From assembly GCA_964470195.1 (NCBI GenBank), contig CAYYBG010000004.1, forward strand, positions 1-64,000: a stretch of 64,000 nucleotides of DNA, given 5' to 3'. The DNA comes from RFPI01 sp964470195 (GTDB lineage Bacteria; Pseudomonadota; Gammaproteobacteria; Burkholderiales; Methylophilaceae). The translations under genes were made by a program, and so were the position numbers. Below are positions 43,637 through 52,360 of the stretch, piece by piece (position 1 is the stretch's first letter; each line of letters opens with the position of its first letter). A model generated the notes under the pieces. The model ran no database searches. It was not told the origin of the DNA and saw nothing but the letters and a program-made list of their open reading frames with translations.

Positions 43637-44799
43637 AAAGCTCTTCTGCGTTTTTGGACGGGACGTTTAGTCGATGATGATTTAGTTTTACTGTCAGCGA
43701 CTAACCTCGACTTAGCGCTGACAGCGGGTTTGCCAACAACATCTTTGCGAGTAGTATCATCGCTACGCTTTGCTGGGGTTAAACCACTGATACGACCTGC
43801 ACCGCGTCGACTAGTCCTTGCTTGCTCGGGCGCATTGCGTAGTTCAAATGCTTGTTGGCGACGTTGTTGGGCATCGCGTTGGGCTAACTTTTCACGCGCT
43901 GGCTTACGTAATTTAGGGGTATAAACTTGACCCAGCCGCTCTTTTTCTCGCTTGCTTAATTGTTTGACAGGTGACTTTGGTACCTCTAACCCAGCCCATT
44001 CAAGAATATCTTGAACTTGTTTTGGCGGCAACTCCATCATCATGGCACGTTTTAATCTTGGTGGTAATGACACTGGCCCAAAACGAACTCGAATCAGTCG
44101 GCTAACCGGAGTTTGCATGGCTTCGAATAGACGTCTTACCTCTCGGTTTCGCCCTTCACGCAAAATTACTTGGTACCAATGATTGGCGCCTTCCCCCCCT
44201 TGTGCGGTAATCACATCAAAGTTGGCAGGGCCGTCATCCAGCTCGATACCCATCTGTAATTGTGATAATTGCGTCTCGCTTAATTCACCGTAGATTCGCA
44301 CTGCATACTCGCGCTCAACCTCATAGCGAGGGTGCATAAAACGATTGGCCAATTCACCCGAGGTGGTGAACATCAGCAGGCCAGAAGTATTCATATCCAA
44401 TCTGCCGATGGCTATCCATTTTGCTCCACGCACACGTGGCAATTTATCAAATACGCTGGCACGATGCTCAGGGTCATCTTGACTAACAATTTCACCCTCG
44501 GGCTTGTGGTATATCAGAACTTTAGGCAATTCTGCTGCAAACGGCAGATGTAAGATACGACTATCTAAACGCACAATATCGCGTTCATTGACCGATGCCC
44601 CAATCCCTGCCACTTTGCCATTAATTGTTATGCGCCCACTCGCTATCAAGTCTTCCATATCACGGCGTGAGCCTAAGCCAGCAAGTGCTAGCAGCTTATG
44701 TAAGCGTTGTGTGGGTAATGCTGCGAGCGCCTCGTCACTGAGCGGAGCGCTACTTGGTCTTCGAGAGGTATTTGTTTGGCGTTTGAACGGTCTTGCCAT
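43633..44799 (-). CDS. rluB: 23S rRNA pseudouridine synthase RluB family
   Basis: Acts on 23S rRNA helix 89. An S4 domain (LHKLLALAGLGSRRDMEDLI) precedes the catalytic motif AIGRLDMNTSGLLMFTTSGEL near residue 132. EGRNREVRRLFEAM is motif III. A basic C-terminal tail of about 120 residues, rich in Arg, Lys and Gln, is probably disordered and RNA binding. It ends the rnm-to-rluB cluster, 123 bp after scpB, a gap in which I see no supported gene. Confidence 0.93.
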   Translation of the reverse strand: MARPFKRQTNTSRRPSSAPLSDEALAALPTQRLHKLLALAGLGSRRDMEDLIASGRITINGKVAGIGASVNERDIVRLDSRILHLPFAAELPKVLIYHKPEGEIVSQDDPEHRASVFDKLPRVRGAKWIAIGRLDMNTSGLLMFTTSGELANRFMHPRYEVEREYAVRIYGELSETQLSQLQMGIELDDGPANFDVITAQGGEGANHWYQVILREGRNREVRRLFEAMQTPVSRLIRVRFGPVSLPPRLKRAMMMELPPKQVQDILEWAGLEVPKSPVKQLSKREKERLGQVYTPKLRKPAREKLAQRDAQQRRQQAFELRNAPEQARTSRRGAGRISGLTPAKRSDDTTRKDVVGKPAVSAKSRLVADSKTKSSSTKRPVQKRRRAF

Positions 44800-44922
44800 T
44801 TGAGTTTCACATAGGACGGTTGAATAAACAATATTTTACCGCGAATCGAGACTTTAAATGGCTTTAGTTGATCATGCCACCCTAACACCAAGTCTGCACG
44901 ATTGATTCTACTGGGTGTCGGC

Positions 44923-45537
44923 TTATTCTTGTGGTTCGATGGGCAAGCTGGACTGCATGTCAGGTTGTGCGACACCCAAAGCAAATTCAGGTTGTTGTAA
45001 AAAACCCTCATAAGCGGGCAAGTCGGCCAGTGATTTAAGGTTCAGGTCATCCAAAAAAGTCTTAGTGGTGGCGTATAAAGATGGTCGACCTGGAACCTCG
45101 CGCTGCCCTACCACATCAATCCAATCACGCTCCAGCAACTGACGTATAGTATTAGGATTCACCGCTACGCCTCTTAATTCCTCAATATCACCGCGCGTCA
45201 CCGGTTGTCGATAAGCAATAATTGCCAAGGTCTCTAGCAGTGCACGAGAATAACGCTGCGGTCTCTCGGGTTGAAGTCGGGTTAAAAAAGGGACCATTTC
45301 ATCAGTTGCTTGAAAGCGCCATCCACTTGCTACTTGAACCAAACACATACTGGCAGGCTGGCGTTGTTGCCAATCATGCGTTAGCTCATCAAGCAGCATG
45401 CGCAAAGTAGTCCGATCGATACGCTCTGGAAATAACCGCGCCATCTCATCCAAAGACAATGGCATGGGGCTGGTAAGCAAAGCTGCCTCAAGCACTGTCT
45501 TCATTTGAGCAATTTGAGTGGATTCCATAAGCAACAA
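44923..45537 (-). CDS. scpB: Segregation and condensation protein B
   Basis: Winged-helix subunit of the SMC-ScpAB condensin. The 204 residues show the ScpB core: TVLEAALLTSPMPLSLDEMARLF and SRALLETLAIIAYRQPVTRGDIEELRGVAVN near residue 95, then VGQREVPGRPSLYATTKTFLDDLNL. It lies 12 bp after scpA. Presence of ScpAB in place of MukBEF fits a betaproteobacterium. Confidence 0.95.
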   Translation of the reverse strand: MLLMESTQIAQMKTVLEAALLTSPMPLSLDEMARLFPERIDRTTLRMLLDELTHDWQQRQPASMCLVQVASGWRFQATDEMVPFLTRLQPERPQRYSRALLETLAIIAYRQPVTRGDIEELRGVAVNPNTIRQLLERDWIDVVGQREVPGRPSLYATTKTFLDDLNLKSLADLPAYEGFLQQPEFALGVAQPDMQSSLPIEPQE

Positions 45538-45549
45538 TGAATAGGCAAA

Positions 45550-46347
45550 CTAACTTAGTTGGAGATAAATAGGACTGTTAGGTGCTTGTTGAGTGAGACT
45601 AATTAAGCTTTCTCGCGCCAGTTCCAAGATGGCCAAAAAGCACACCACCAATTTTGCAATTCCGTCCTGAGCCACATTAAATAAGGCAGTAAATTCCAGC
45701 ATGGGTGTCTGCTTTAGTTGGCGCAAAATTTGGCTCATATGCTCACGCACTGATAACTCAGCCCGCCCTACTTTGTGGTGGGCAAAATGACTGGCACGTT
45801 TGATCACATTTTGCCAAGCCTCTATTAAATCTTCTAGATTGACTTGCGCTGGCTTTTGCTCAATCGCTCTATCCAAATAGGCTTGCGCTACCATGATATC
45901 AACCCCCACTTGCGGCATTTGATCCAGTCGTTCGGCGGCTAGTTTAATGGCCTCATACTCAAGTAAGCGACGTACCAACTCGGCACGAGGATCATCTTCT
46001 TCAACGACCAAGGAAGGCTTAGGAAGCAACATACGTGACTTGATCTCTATCAACATCGCGGACATTAATAAATAATCGGCGGCCAACTCTAATTTTTCCA
46101 CACGCATGCGTTCAACATATTCCATATATTGCTGCGTCAATTGCGCCATCGGAATATCGAGGATATCTAGATTATGTTTACGTATCAGGTATAACAGCAG
46201 ATCCAGCGGCCCCTCAAACGCATCCAAATAGATTTCCAGTGCATCGGGGGGAATATATAAATCTTGTGGCAGTTGAGTCCATCGCTCTCCATGTATCCGA
46301 GCTTCAAATGCTGGGACTTCGCTGAGAGGAAGAGTTTGATTGCTCAT
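45550..46347 (-). CDS. scpA: Segregation and condensation protein A
   Basis: Kleisin subunit bridging SMC heads. The 265-residue protein has the ScpA N-terminal motif LEIYLDAFEGPLDLLLYLIRKHNLDILDIPMAQLT near residues 38-70, the following LAADYLLMSAMLIEIKSRMLLP, and a C-terminal winged-helix region. It is 7 bp downstream of trpS in a tight operon. Confidence 0.95.
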   Translation of the reverse strand: MSNQTLPLSEVPAFEARIHGERWTQLPQDLYIPPDALEIYLDAFEGPLDLLLYLIRKHNLDILDIPMAQLTQQYMEYVERMRVEKLELAADYLLMSAMLIEIKSRMLLPKPSLVVEEDDPRAELVRRLLEYEAIKLAAERLDQMPQVGVDIMVAQAYLDRAIEQKPAQVNLEDLIEAWQNVIKRASHFAHHKVGRAELSVREHMSQILRQLKQTPMLEFTALFNVAQDGIAKLVVCFLAILELARESLISLTQQAPNSPIYLQLS

Positions 46348-46354
46348 TGCTAGG

Positions 46355-47560
46355 TTAAGCGCTATAACCTAAGCCCATGGCGTCACGCACCTCACGCATG
46401 GTATCACGTGCCATTTTTCTTGCGCGCTCACAACCTTCGGCGACTACATTTTTAATCATCATCGGATCTTCAGCGTATTGTGCCGCACGCTCTTGTATTG
46501 GTTTCAGTTCTTGTAACACCCCCTCAATCACAGGTGCCTTACATTCGATACAACCAATACTGGCATTACGACAACCATTTTGCACCCACTGCTTAGTGGC
46601 CTCCTCTGAATACACTTCATGCAACTGCCATACAGGACATTTATCAGGATTACCGGGGTCTGTACGACGAATACGCGCTGGATCAGTCGGCATGGTTTTA
46701 ATCTTTTTGCTGATTTGATCAGGGTCTTCGCGCAAAGAGATTGTATTGTTATAAGACTTGGACATCTTTTGTCCATCTAAACCGGGCATTTTTGAAGCAG
46801 GAGTCAATTTATGCTCTGGCTCGATTAAAATCATCTTGCCCCCTCCTTCTAAATAACCCAATAAACGTTCTTTATCACCCAAGCTCAAACCTTGTTGTTC
46901 TTCTATCATGGCTCTGGCTGCCTTCAAGGCCTCATCATCACCTTGTTCTTGGTAGCGACCACGAAGCTCTTCATAGAGTATGCCACGTTTACTGCCAAGT
47001 TTTTTGATGGCGGCTTCCGCTTTTTCTTGATAACCATGCTCGCGACCATAGATGTGATTAAAGCGGCGTGCTATTTCACGAGTAAATTCGATATGTGGAA
47101 TCTGATCCTCACCGACCGGTACCTGCGTGGCTTTATAAATCAGAATATCTGCGCTTTGTAACAAGGGGTAGCCCAAAAACCCATAGGTGGCAAGATCTTT
47201 ATGTGTAATTTTTTCTTGCTGATCTTTGTAAGTGGGAACCCGCTCTAACCATCCCAATGGGGTAATCATGGATAGCAAAGTATGCAATTCGGCATGCTCT
47301 GGAACCCGAGACTGAATAAAAATTGTTGACTGGGCGGGGTCAACTCCTGCAGCCAACCAATCAATGACCATTTCCCAGACATTTTCTTCAATAATTTCTG
47401 GCGTGTCGTAATGGGTAGTCAGTGCATGCCAATCAGCGACGAAAAATAAACATTCATGCTCATGTTGCATGCGTACCCAATTTTTTAGTACGCCGTGATA
47501 GTGTCCAAGATGCAAGCTCCCTGTGGGACGCATGCCAGATAAAACGCGCTCAACCGCCAT
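46355..47560 (-). CDS. trpS: Tryptophanyl-tRNA synthetase (long form)
   Basis: Class I synthetase of 401 residues against about 334 in E. coli. It begins VLSGMRPTGSLHLGHYHGVLKNW, containing the HLGH form of HIGH, and has KMSKS in GLDGQKMSKSYNN. A 60-70-residue insertion near residues 190-260 (from KAEAAIKKLGSKRG to LGYLEGGGKMILIEPE) lies before KMSKS, as in other betaproteobacterial enzymes, and probably accounts for the extra length. Central gene of the M50-trpS-scpAB cluster. Confidence 0.96.
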   Translation of the reverse strand: MAVERVLSGMRPTGSLHLGHYHGVLKNWVRMQHEHECLFFVADWHALTTHYDTPEIIEENVWEMVIDWLAAGVDPAQSTIFIQSRVPEHAELHTLLSMITPLGWLERVPTYKDQQEKITHKDLATYGFLGYPLLQSADILIYKATQVPVGEDQIPHIEFTREIARRFNHIYGREHGYQEKAEAAIKKLGSKRGILYEELRGRYQEQGDDEALKAARAMIEEQQGLSLGDKERLLGYLEGGGKMILIEPEHKLTPASKMPGLDGQKMSKSYNNTISLREDPDQISKKIKTMPTDPARIRRTDPGNPDKCPVWQLHEVYSEEATKQWVQNGCRNASIGCIECKAPVIEGVLQELKPIQERAAQYAEDPMMIKNVVAEGCERARKMARDTMREVRDAMGLGYSA

Positions 47561-47636
47561 ATTGACTCACCAAAGTGATAGAAACATACATTATACGAAA
47601 AACCCTGTTAGCCTGCCTTGTTTTCCGCGCATGAGA

Positions 47637-48275
47637 TTAAAAAATCCAGTCTAATAATTGATAAACCCCAAACACCAAAGGCATCAGAATGGCCGACAAC
47701 ACACCTGTCGCCAGTAATAACAACAAGATAAAAAAGCCATAACGCTCAATTTGCGCAAACTTCCATGCAATATGATTAGGTAGCAGACTGACTGCAATTC
47801 GGCCACCATCCAATGGAGGCAGTGGCAATAAATTTAATACCATCAGTACCACATTGATACTTAGACCGACTTTGCTCATCGTGGCTAACGCAGCGACATA
47901 CTGATCTGGGGCTAAATAAGCAAATTTCATCACCAGCACCCAAAAGATGGCCATCAATAAATTTGACAATGGGCCAGCAGCGGCTACCCAAAGCATATCC
48001 CGCTTAGGCTGTCTTAAACGAGCAAAATTGACTGGCACAGGTTTGGCCCAACCAAATAAAATACCTCCCAGCATCACGGTCAAGGCTGGCAATATGATGG
48101 TTCCTAAAGGGTCAATATGACGAATGGGGTTTAAGGAGATGCGTCCAGCTCGCTCTGCCGTGTCATCGCCAAAATAACGCGCTGCATATCCGTGTGCAGC
48201 CTCATGCACAGTAATCGCAAAAATCACTGGGATAGCCCCAATCGCTGCCAATCTGATTCCTTCTTGTAGATCCAT
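47637..48275 (-). CDS. M50-type site-2 protease family membrane protein
   Basis: Intramembrane zinc metalloprotease-like protein of 212 residues with four to six hydrophobic segments. The motif HEAAH near residue 24 carries the zinc ligands and catalytic Glu. NLLPLPPLDGGRI near residue 148 supplies the third ligand Asp. It is the short form without a PDZ domain. The substrate is unknown. Conserved neighbour of trpS and scpA in betaproteobacteria. Confidence 0.9.
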   Translation of the reverse strand: MDLQEGIRLAAIGAIPVIFAITVHEAAHGYAARYFGDDTAERAGRISLNPIRHIDPLGTIILPALTVMLGGILFGWAKPVPVNFARLRQPKRDMLWVAAAGPLSNLLMAIFWVLVMKFAYLAPDQYVAALATMSKVGLSINVVLMVLNLLPLPPLDGGRIAVSLLPNHIAWKFAQIERYGFFILLLLLATGVLSAILMPLVFGVYQLLDWIF

Positions 48276-48297
48276 GACGACTCCTTAACAAATATCT

Positions 48298-48927
48298 CTA
48301 ATCTGCTTGTAAACCAAAGGGTACCAAATCTCCGGCACCCGCACGTATTAATTTTGGGGTGTCCTCAGTTAAGTCAATCACGCTGGTGGGCTGATCGATA
48401 CAATACCCTGCATCAATCACTAATTGCACTTGATGCTCTAGTCTATCGCGAATTTCCCATGATTCATGCATAGGTGCTTCATGCATAATCGATAATGTCA
48501 TGCTCAACATTGGCTCACCTAGGGAAGTTAATATAGCCTGAGTCACTGCATGATTGGGCACACGCAAACCGATAGCGCTACGCTTGGGATGCTGAAGGCG
48601 TCTTGGCACCTCGCGTGTGGCTTGCAATACAAATGTATAGGCGCCAGGTGTGTTGGCTTTTAGCATACGAAATTGACTATTGTTGACCAAGGCATAAGTG
48701 GCCAATTCCGCTAAATCACGACATACTAATGTGAATAAATGATGATCATCCACTCCACGAATATGGCGAATAGTATCTTGCGCATCTTTATTGCCAATTA
48801 AACAGCCCAGCGCATAGCCAGAGTCGGTAGGATAGGCAATCACTCCGCCGTCACGCAATATTTTTACAGTTTGATCCAGCAATCTTTGTTGTGGATGGGT
48901 TTGATGAATTTGAAAATACTGCGCCAT
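48298..48927 (-). CDS. YciO/Sua5-type threonylcarbamoyl-AMP synthase-like protein
   Basis: A 209-residue YrdC-domain protein. GGVIAYPTDSGYALGC near residue 28, HLFTLVCRDLAELATYA, and the long PGAYTFVLQATREVPRRL, IGLRVPNHAV stretch match YciO. YciO is related to TsaC but its role in the t6A tRNA pathway is less clear. It lies between rnm (9-bp gap) and the M50 gene (22-bp gap). Confidence 0.9.
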   Translation of the reverse strand: MAQYFQIHQTHPQQRLLDQTVKILRDGGVIAYPTDSGYALGCLIGNKDAQDTIRHIRGVDDHHLFTLVCRDLAELATYALVNNSQFRMLKANTPGAYTFVLQATREVPRRLQHPKRSAIGLRVPNHAVTQAILTSLGEPMLSMTLSIMHEAPMHESWEIRDRLEHQVQLVIDAGYCIDQPTSVIDLTEDTPKLIRAGAGDLVPFGLQAD

Positions 48928-48936
48928 CTAAATAAA

Positions 48937-49785
48937 TTAATGCTGTACAAGTTGATGATACTCAGGCCAATCAAGCCAGATGGGGACGCAACTGTCTGGC
49001 AGATTAGGCAAACTACCCATATCGACATAAGACTGTCCTTTGCCGTGATAGTCTGAGCCACGCGAGGATAGCAATTGATATTGCCGTGCTATTTGGGCAA
49101 AAGTGTTAAATTGCTCAGGCCGATGACTGCCCGTGACGACCTCAATGCCACGACCATTGAGCTGAATGAATTCTTCAATCAACTGTTTGAGCATTTGCTT
49201 TCCCATATCATAACGACCAGGATGCGCCAGTACCGCTATCCCCCCACTGCCATGAATCCATTCCAAGGCGGTTGCCAAACTTGCCCACTCATGGCGCACA
49301 TAGCCAGGCTTGCCTTTAACTAGATAGCGTTTAAACACGGATGCAGTATTTTTAGCATAGCCTAGCTCGACCAAATAACGTGCAAAATGAGCGCGACCAA
49401 TGATGTTGCCTTGGCTATGACGATAGGCTCCTTGTAAAGCATCTGGAATACCAGCCTTTGCTAGTTCATCGGCAATTTTTTCAGCGCGCAAAATACGACC
49501 TGAACGCATGGACTCTAGTCCCTGACGCAAAGGCGCATGATTAGGATCAATACGCAAACCCACAATATGCACTGTGCGTTCTTGCCAAAGGACAGAAATT
49601 TCTACGCCATTGATAAACTGTAATCCTAAAGATTGTGCTATTTCACGCGCTTCATCCAAACCGCCTAAATCATCATGATCGGTGAGTGAAAGCATACGGA
49701 CGCCTTTGCTGTGGGCATGACGCACCAAATCAGCGGGCGCTAAAACCCCATCAGAAATAGTAGAATGGCAATGCAAATCAATCAT
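48937..49785 (-). CDS. rnm: PHP-domain phosphoesterase (RNase AM / YciV type)
   Basis: Metal-dependent PHP phosphatase of 282 residues. E. coli YciV is a 5'-3' exonuclease acting on short RNA ends and 3',5'-bisphosphates. Metal-binding motifs are MIDLHCHSTISDG at the start, LSLTDHDDLGGL near residue 34, IGRAHFARYL, AHPGRYD near residue 196 and GSDYHGKG near residue 242. First gene of the seven-gene minus-strand cluster ending with rluB. Confidence 0.9.
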   Translation of the reverse strand: MIDLHCHSTISDGVLAPADLVRHAHSKGVRMLSLTDHDDLGGLDEAREIAQSLGLQFINGVEISVLWQERTVHIVGLRIDPNHAPLRQGLESMRSGRILRAEKIADELAKAGIPDALQGAYRHSQGNIIGRAHFARYLVELGYAKNTASVFKRYLVKGKPGYVRHEWASLATALEWIHGSGGIAVLAHPGRYDMGKQMLKQLIEEFIQLNGRGIEVVTGSHRPEQFNTFAQIARQYQLLSSRGSDYHGKGQSYVDMGSLPNLPDSCVPIWLDWPEYHQLVQH

Positions 49786-49890
49786 GAATTATGTGACTCA
49801 AAAAAAACAATCAATAGGTGATTGAACTCAATCGTACATCATAGCAAAATAGCGCCTCGCCTCCCACCGTTTAACCATAGAAAGTCAGCC

Positions 49891-50505
49891 ATGAAACTGT
49901 TGTTCGATTTATTTCCTGTGATTGCTTTTTTTATTACCCTCAAGCTGACAGAGAAAATAGCTACTATGGCCACCTTTGCGCGTGAAATCCTAGAAACTTT
50001 TGGCATGCAACAATCTTTGCCCGATGACTTAATTCCGATTATGTTAGCGACGCTGGTAGTGATTGCCGCTACTCTGCTGCAAATTATTTGGCTCAAGATA
50101 CGCCATGGTCACGTGGATAAAATGCTTTGGATTAGCGCTGCGCTAGTAGTGGTGCTAGGAGGAATGACCTTATATCTTCAAAATCCGGCTTTCATTAAAT
50201 GGAAACCCACGCTGCTATATTGGATTTTTGCCATGAGCTTGCTGGCTGCTCAAATGCTATGGAAAAAGAATCTGCTGAAAAGCATGATGGGTAAAGAAAT
50301 TAAGATGTCGGAGCCAGCGTGGCAGCAAATCACATTAGCATGGGTTGCTTTCTTCACAGGCATGGGATTTTTAAATCTTTATGTGGCATATCACTTTTCT
50401 ACAGATATCTGGGCGAGCTTTAAATTATTTGGCAGTTTAGGGCTTACTTTGGTTTTTATTTTTATCCAAGCTTGGTGGATGCAAAAACATATTCAGGAGG
50501 AATAA
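49891..50505 (+). CDS. yciB: Inner-membrane septation protein YciB/IspZ
   Basis: A 204-residue inner-membrane protein with five hydrophobic segments. The start MKLLFDLFPVIAFFITLKLT is typical of the family, as are PAFIKWKPTLLYWIFA near residue 110 and the end of the last segment QAWWMQKHI. The family affects cell envelope and septation. The ATG 49891 is fixed by the family start, although the frame is open further upstream. It is coupled to yciI by a TAATG junction. Confidence 0.94.
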   Translation: MKLLFDLFPVIAFFITLKLTEKIATMATFAREILETFGMQQSLPDDLIPIMLATLVVIAATLLQIIWLKIRHGHVDKMLWISAALVVVLGGMTLYLQNPAFIKWKPTLLYWIFAMSLLAAQMLWKKNLLKSMMGKEIKMSEPAWQQITLAWVAFFTGMGFLNLYVAYHFSTDIWASFKLFGSLGLTLVFIFIQAWWMQKHIQEE

Positions 50506-50804
50506 TGTGGTACGCCATTATTGCGCAAGACGCGCCTAACAGTTTGCAACAACGCCTAGCGCATCGACCTGCGCATTTAGCAAGGCTACAAAGCCTGCAA
50601 GATCAAGGTCGTTTGTTACTCGCTGGGCCTATGCCTGCCATTGATCATGAGGATCCAGGACCAGCTGGGTATCAGGGCAGTTTGATTGTGGCGGAATTTG
50701 ACGATCTTGCTGAGGCACAGCTGTGGGCAGATCAAGACCCATTTGTGTTAGCTGGGGTTTATCAGCAAGTCACTGTCAAACCTTTTAGAAAAACCCTAAC
50801 CTAA
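50505..50804 (+). CDS. yciI: YciI family protein
   Basis: Small ferredoxin-like fold protein of 99 residues with conserved MWYAIIAQD, RPAHLARLQSL, GPMPAIDH and the later LWADQDPFVLAGVYQQVTVKPF. The His in RPAHL and Asp in QDPF are the conserved pair of this family. The role is not established. AGGAGG lies 5-10 bp upstream of the start, inside yciB. Confidence 0.92.
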   Translation: MWYAIIAQDAPNSLQQRLAHRPAHLARLQSLQDQGRLLLAGPMPAIDHEDPGPAGYQGSLIVAEFDDLAEAQLWADQDPFVLAGVYQQVTVKPFRKTLT

Positions 50805-50832
50805 ATGAAATTCAGACAGTTAGAAATCTATC

Positions 50833-51102
50833 ATGCTTAATCACACCAGCACCGCAGATATTATTCGTCACAAACTAGCTGCGCTAGCTCCTTTAATGCT
50901 TGAGTTACAGGATGATAGCGCTTTACATGCCGGTCATCGTGGCAACACTGGGGGGGGGCATTTCAACTTGACTATTCGCAGTGCAAAATTCAATGGTTTA
51001 TCACAACTTCAGAGACATAGACTGGTGTTTGATTTGTTGCGCGAAGAAATGCAAAGCAGCATACATGCGCTCAGTATCCGTGCTATCGCGGCTGATGAAT
51101 AA
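50833..51102 (+). CDS. bolA: BolA family protein
   Basis: An 89-residue BolA protein that usually pairs with monothiol glutaredoxins in iron-sulfur handling. A conserved His lies near residue 41 (in a HRGNTGGGHFNL context), followed by QRHRLVFDLLREEM and SIHALSIRA. It is part of the yciB-yciI-bolA-ppiC order. Confidence 0.93.
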   Translation: MLNHTSTADIIRHKLAALAPLMLELQDDSALHAGHRGNTGGGHFNLTIRSAKFNGLSQLQRHRLVFDLLREEMQSSIHALSIRAIAADE

Positions 51103-51144
51103 ACACTATAATGGCAAGCCATCACCTTAACTGCGGAATATTTC

Positions 51145-51954
51145 ATGCAAACGCCACTTTATAAAATCCTGTTGATATTAAGCTTGGCTTGCCTCAATCT
51201 GAGTACACAAGCAGCTGATAACGCCATCGTCACAGTGAATGGCAAACAAATCAAACAATCGATGTTGGATTTTATTATCAAAGAAGCTAACGACCATGGA
51301 CAAAAAGTGGATGATAATGTGAAAGAAGTCATCGTTTCTAAACTGATTTCTAGCGAATTGTTGTATCAGGAAGCGATAAAAGCGGGAATAGATAAAAAGC
51401 CAGACTTTCAGATGCGCGAAGACCTTGCTAGAAAAGAACTGCTAGTCAATGCCTATTTACAAGACTATGTAAAAAGTCATCCCATCAGCGAAACTGATAG
51501 CAAAGCTGCCTATGAAAAGTTTAGGCAAGAGTTGGGAGATAAAGAATTCAAAGCCAGTCATATTTTGTTGGCATCAGAAGCGGAGGCCAAAGAAATCATT
51601 GGGCAGATCAACAAAGGGGCAGACTTTGGCAAAATAGCCAAAGAAAAATCGCTTGACCCAGGCTCTAAGGAAAAGAACGGAGATCTAGGTTGGTTCTCTC
51701 TCAGTGGTATGGTCAAACCATTTAGCGACGCAGTGGCTAAATTAGCAAAAGGATCAATATCATCAGAACCTGTTCAAACGCAATTTGGCTGGCATGTCAT
51801 CAAGCTTGAGGATGTCCGAGAATTGAAAGCGCCTGCTTATGAAAAGGTAAAAGATAGCCTACAAAAGCAGCTTGCTAAACGTCAAGTCGAAAAAATGATG
51901 GTTGATTTACGCACCAAAGCAACCATTGTGGATCATAGTAAAAATAAAAAATAA
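51145..51954 (+). CDS. Periplasmic parvulin-type peptidyl-prolyl isomerase
   Basis: A 269-residue protein with a signal peptide (MQTPLYKILLILSLACLNLSTQA) and a SurA-like N-terminal helical region. One parvulin domain is seen (KASHILLASEAEAKEIIGQINKGADFGKIAKEKSLDPGS, then DLGWFSLSGMVKPF and the end TQFGWHVIKLED). It probably helps fold outer-membrane proteins. Three copies of a 16-bp direct repeat and a terminator follow. Confidence 0.92.
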   Translation: MQTPLYKILLILSLACLNLSTQAADNAIVTVNGKQIKQSMLDFIIKEANDHGQKVDDNVKEVIVSKLISSELLYQEAIKAGIDKKPDFQMREDLARKELLVNAYLQDYVKSHPISETDSKAAYEKFRQELGDKEFKASHILLASEAEAKEIIGQINKGADFGKIAKEKSLDPGSKEKNGDLGWFSLSGMVKPFSDAVAKLAKGSISSEPVQTQFGWHVIKLEDVRELKAPAYEKVKDSLQKQLAKRQVEKMMVDLRTKATIVDHSKNKK

Positions 51955-52000
51955 GTTTGCCTAGATTTAAGTTTGCCTAGATTTAAGTTTGCCTAGATTG
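51955..52000. repeat. 16-bp tandem repeat, about 2.9 copies
   Basis: GTTTGCCTAGATTTAA occurs at 51955-51970 and 51971-51986, then GTTTGCCTAGATTGAT at 51987-52002 with changed ends. It starts at the ppiC stop codon. There are no spacers, so it is not CRISPR. It may be slippage. Confidence 0.9.
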
Positions 52001-52011
52001 ATAAGATGTCA

Positions 52012-52039
52012 AAAAAGCCACCCGTGTGGCTTTTTTTTT
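52012..52039 (+). terminator. Terminator after the ppiC gene
   Basis: Stem GCCAC/GTGGC with a CCGT loop, flanked by an A-run and followed by nine T residues. Confidence 0.85.
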
Positions 52040-52091
52040 GCACTAGCCTTGGATTTTTTTCTGGAACACGTTTTGCCTGAAACTTTTGTGG

Positions 52092-52110
52092 GATAATAAG
52101 AACTATTATC
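52092..52110. promoter_or_regulatory. Fur box upstream of feoA
   Basis: GATAATAAGAACTATTATC matches the 19-bp Fur consensus GATAATGATAATCATTATC at 15 positions and keeps the inverted symmetry. It lies 10 bp before the first feoA ATG, overlapping the expected promoter, so iron repression of feoAB is expected. Confidence 0.75.
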
Positions 52111-52120
52111 ATTTAATAAA

Positions 52121-52360
52121 ATGGTTAAACGCATGACATCATTGAATCATCTTGTTGAAGGTCAACAAGCAATTATCGCCGGAGTACATGCAGACGAAGC
52201 TCTATTCCAACGGATGGCAGCCCTAGGTTTGCGTAGCGGTAAACAGGTCAAAGTGGTTCGAAAAGCCAGCTTTAATGGTCCAATGCATATCCGTATTGGC
52301 ACTACTGATATTATGCTTAGACTGAGTGATGCATCGCGCATTAGTATATTGTCCCAATGA
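52121..52360 (+). CDS. feoA: Ferrous iron transport protein A
   Basis: Small cytoplasmic SH3-like protein that works with FeoB. The 79-residue frame has EGQQAIIAGVHADEALFQRMAALGLRSGKQVKV and the C-terminal GTTDIMLRLSDASRISI. The start may be 52121 or the inner ATG at 52133, which fits the usual FeoA length of about 75. It overlaps feoB by 4 bp. Confidence 0.93.
   Translation: MVKRMTSLNHLVEGQQAIIAGVHADEALFQRMAALGLRSGKQVKVVRKASFNGPMHIRIGTTDIMLRLSDASRISILSQ

Noticed and set aside
44688..45011. 107-codon minus-strand frame spanning the scpB-rluB gap
   Set aside because: It overlaps both real genes in another frame and has no recognisable motif; the non-overlapping part is only about 120 bp.
51955..52002. 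Short CRISPR-like array
   Set aside because: The repeats are directly adjacent, without spacers, and no cas gene is present.
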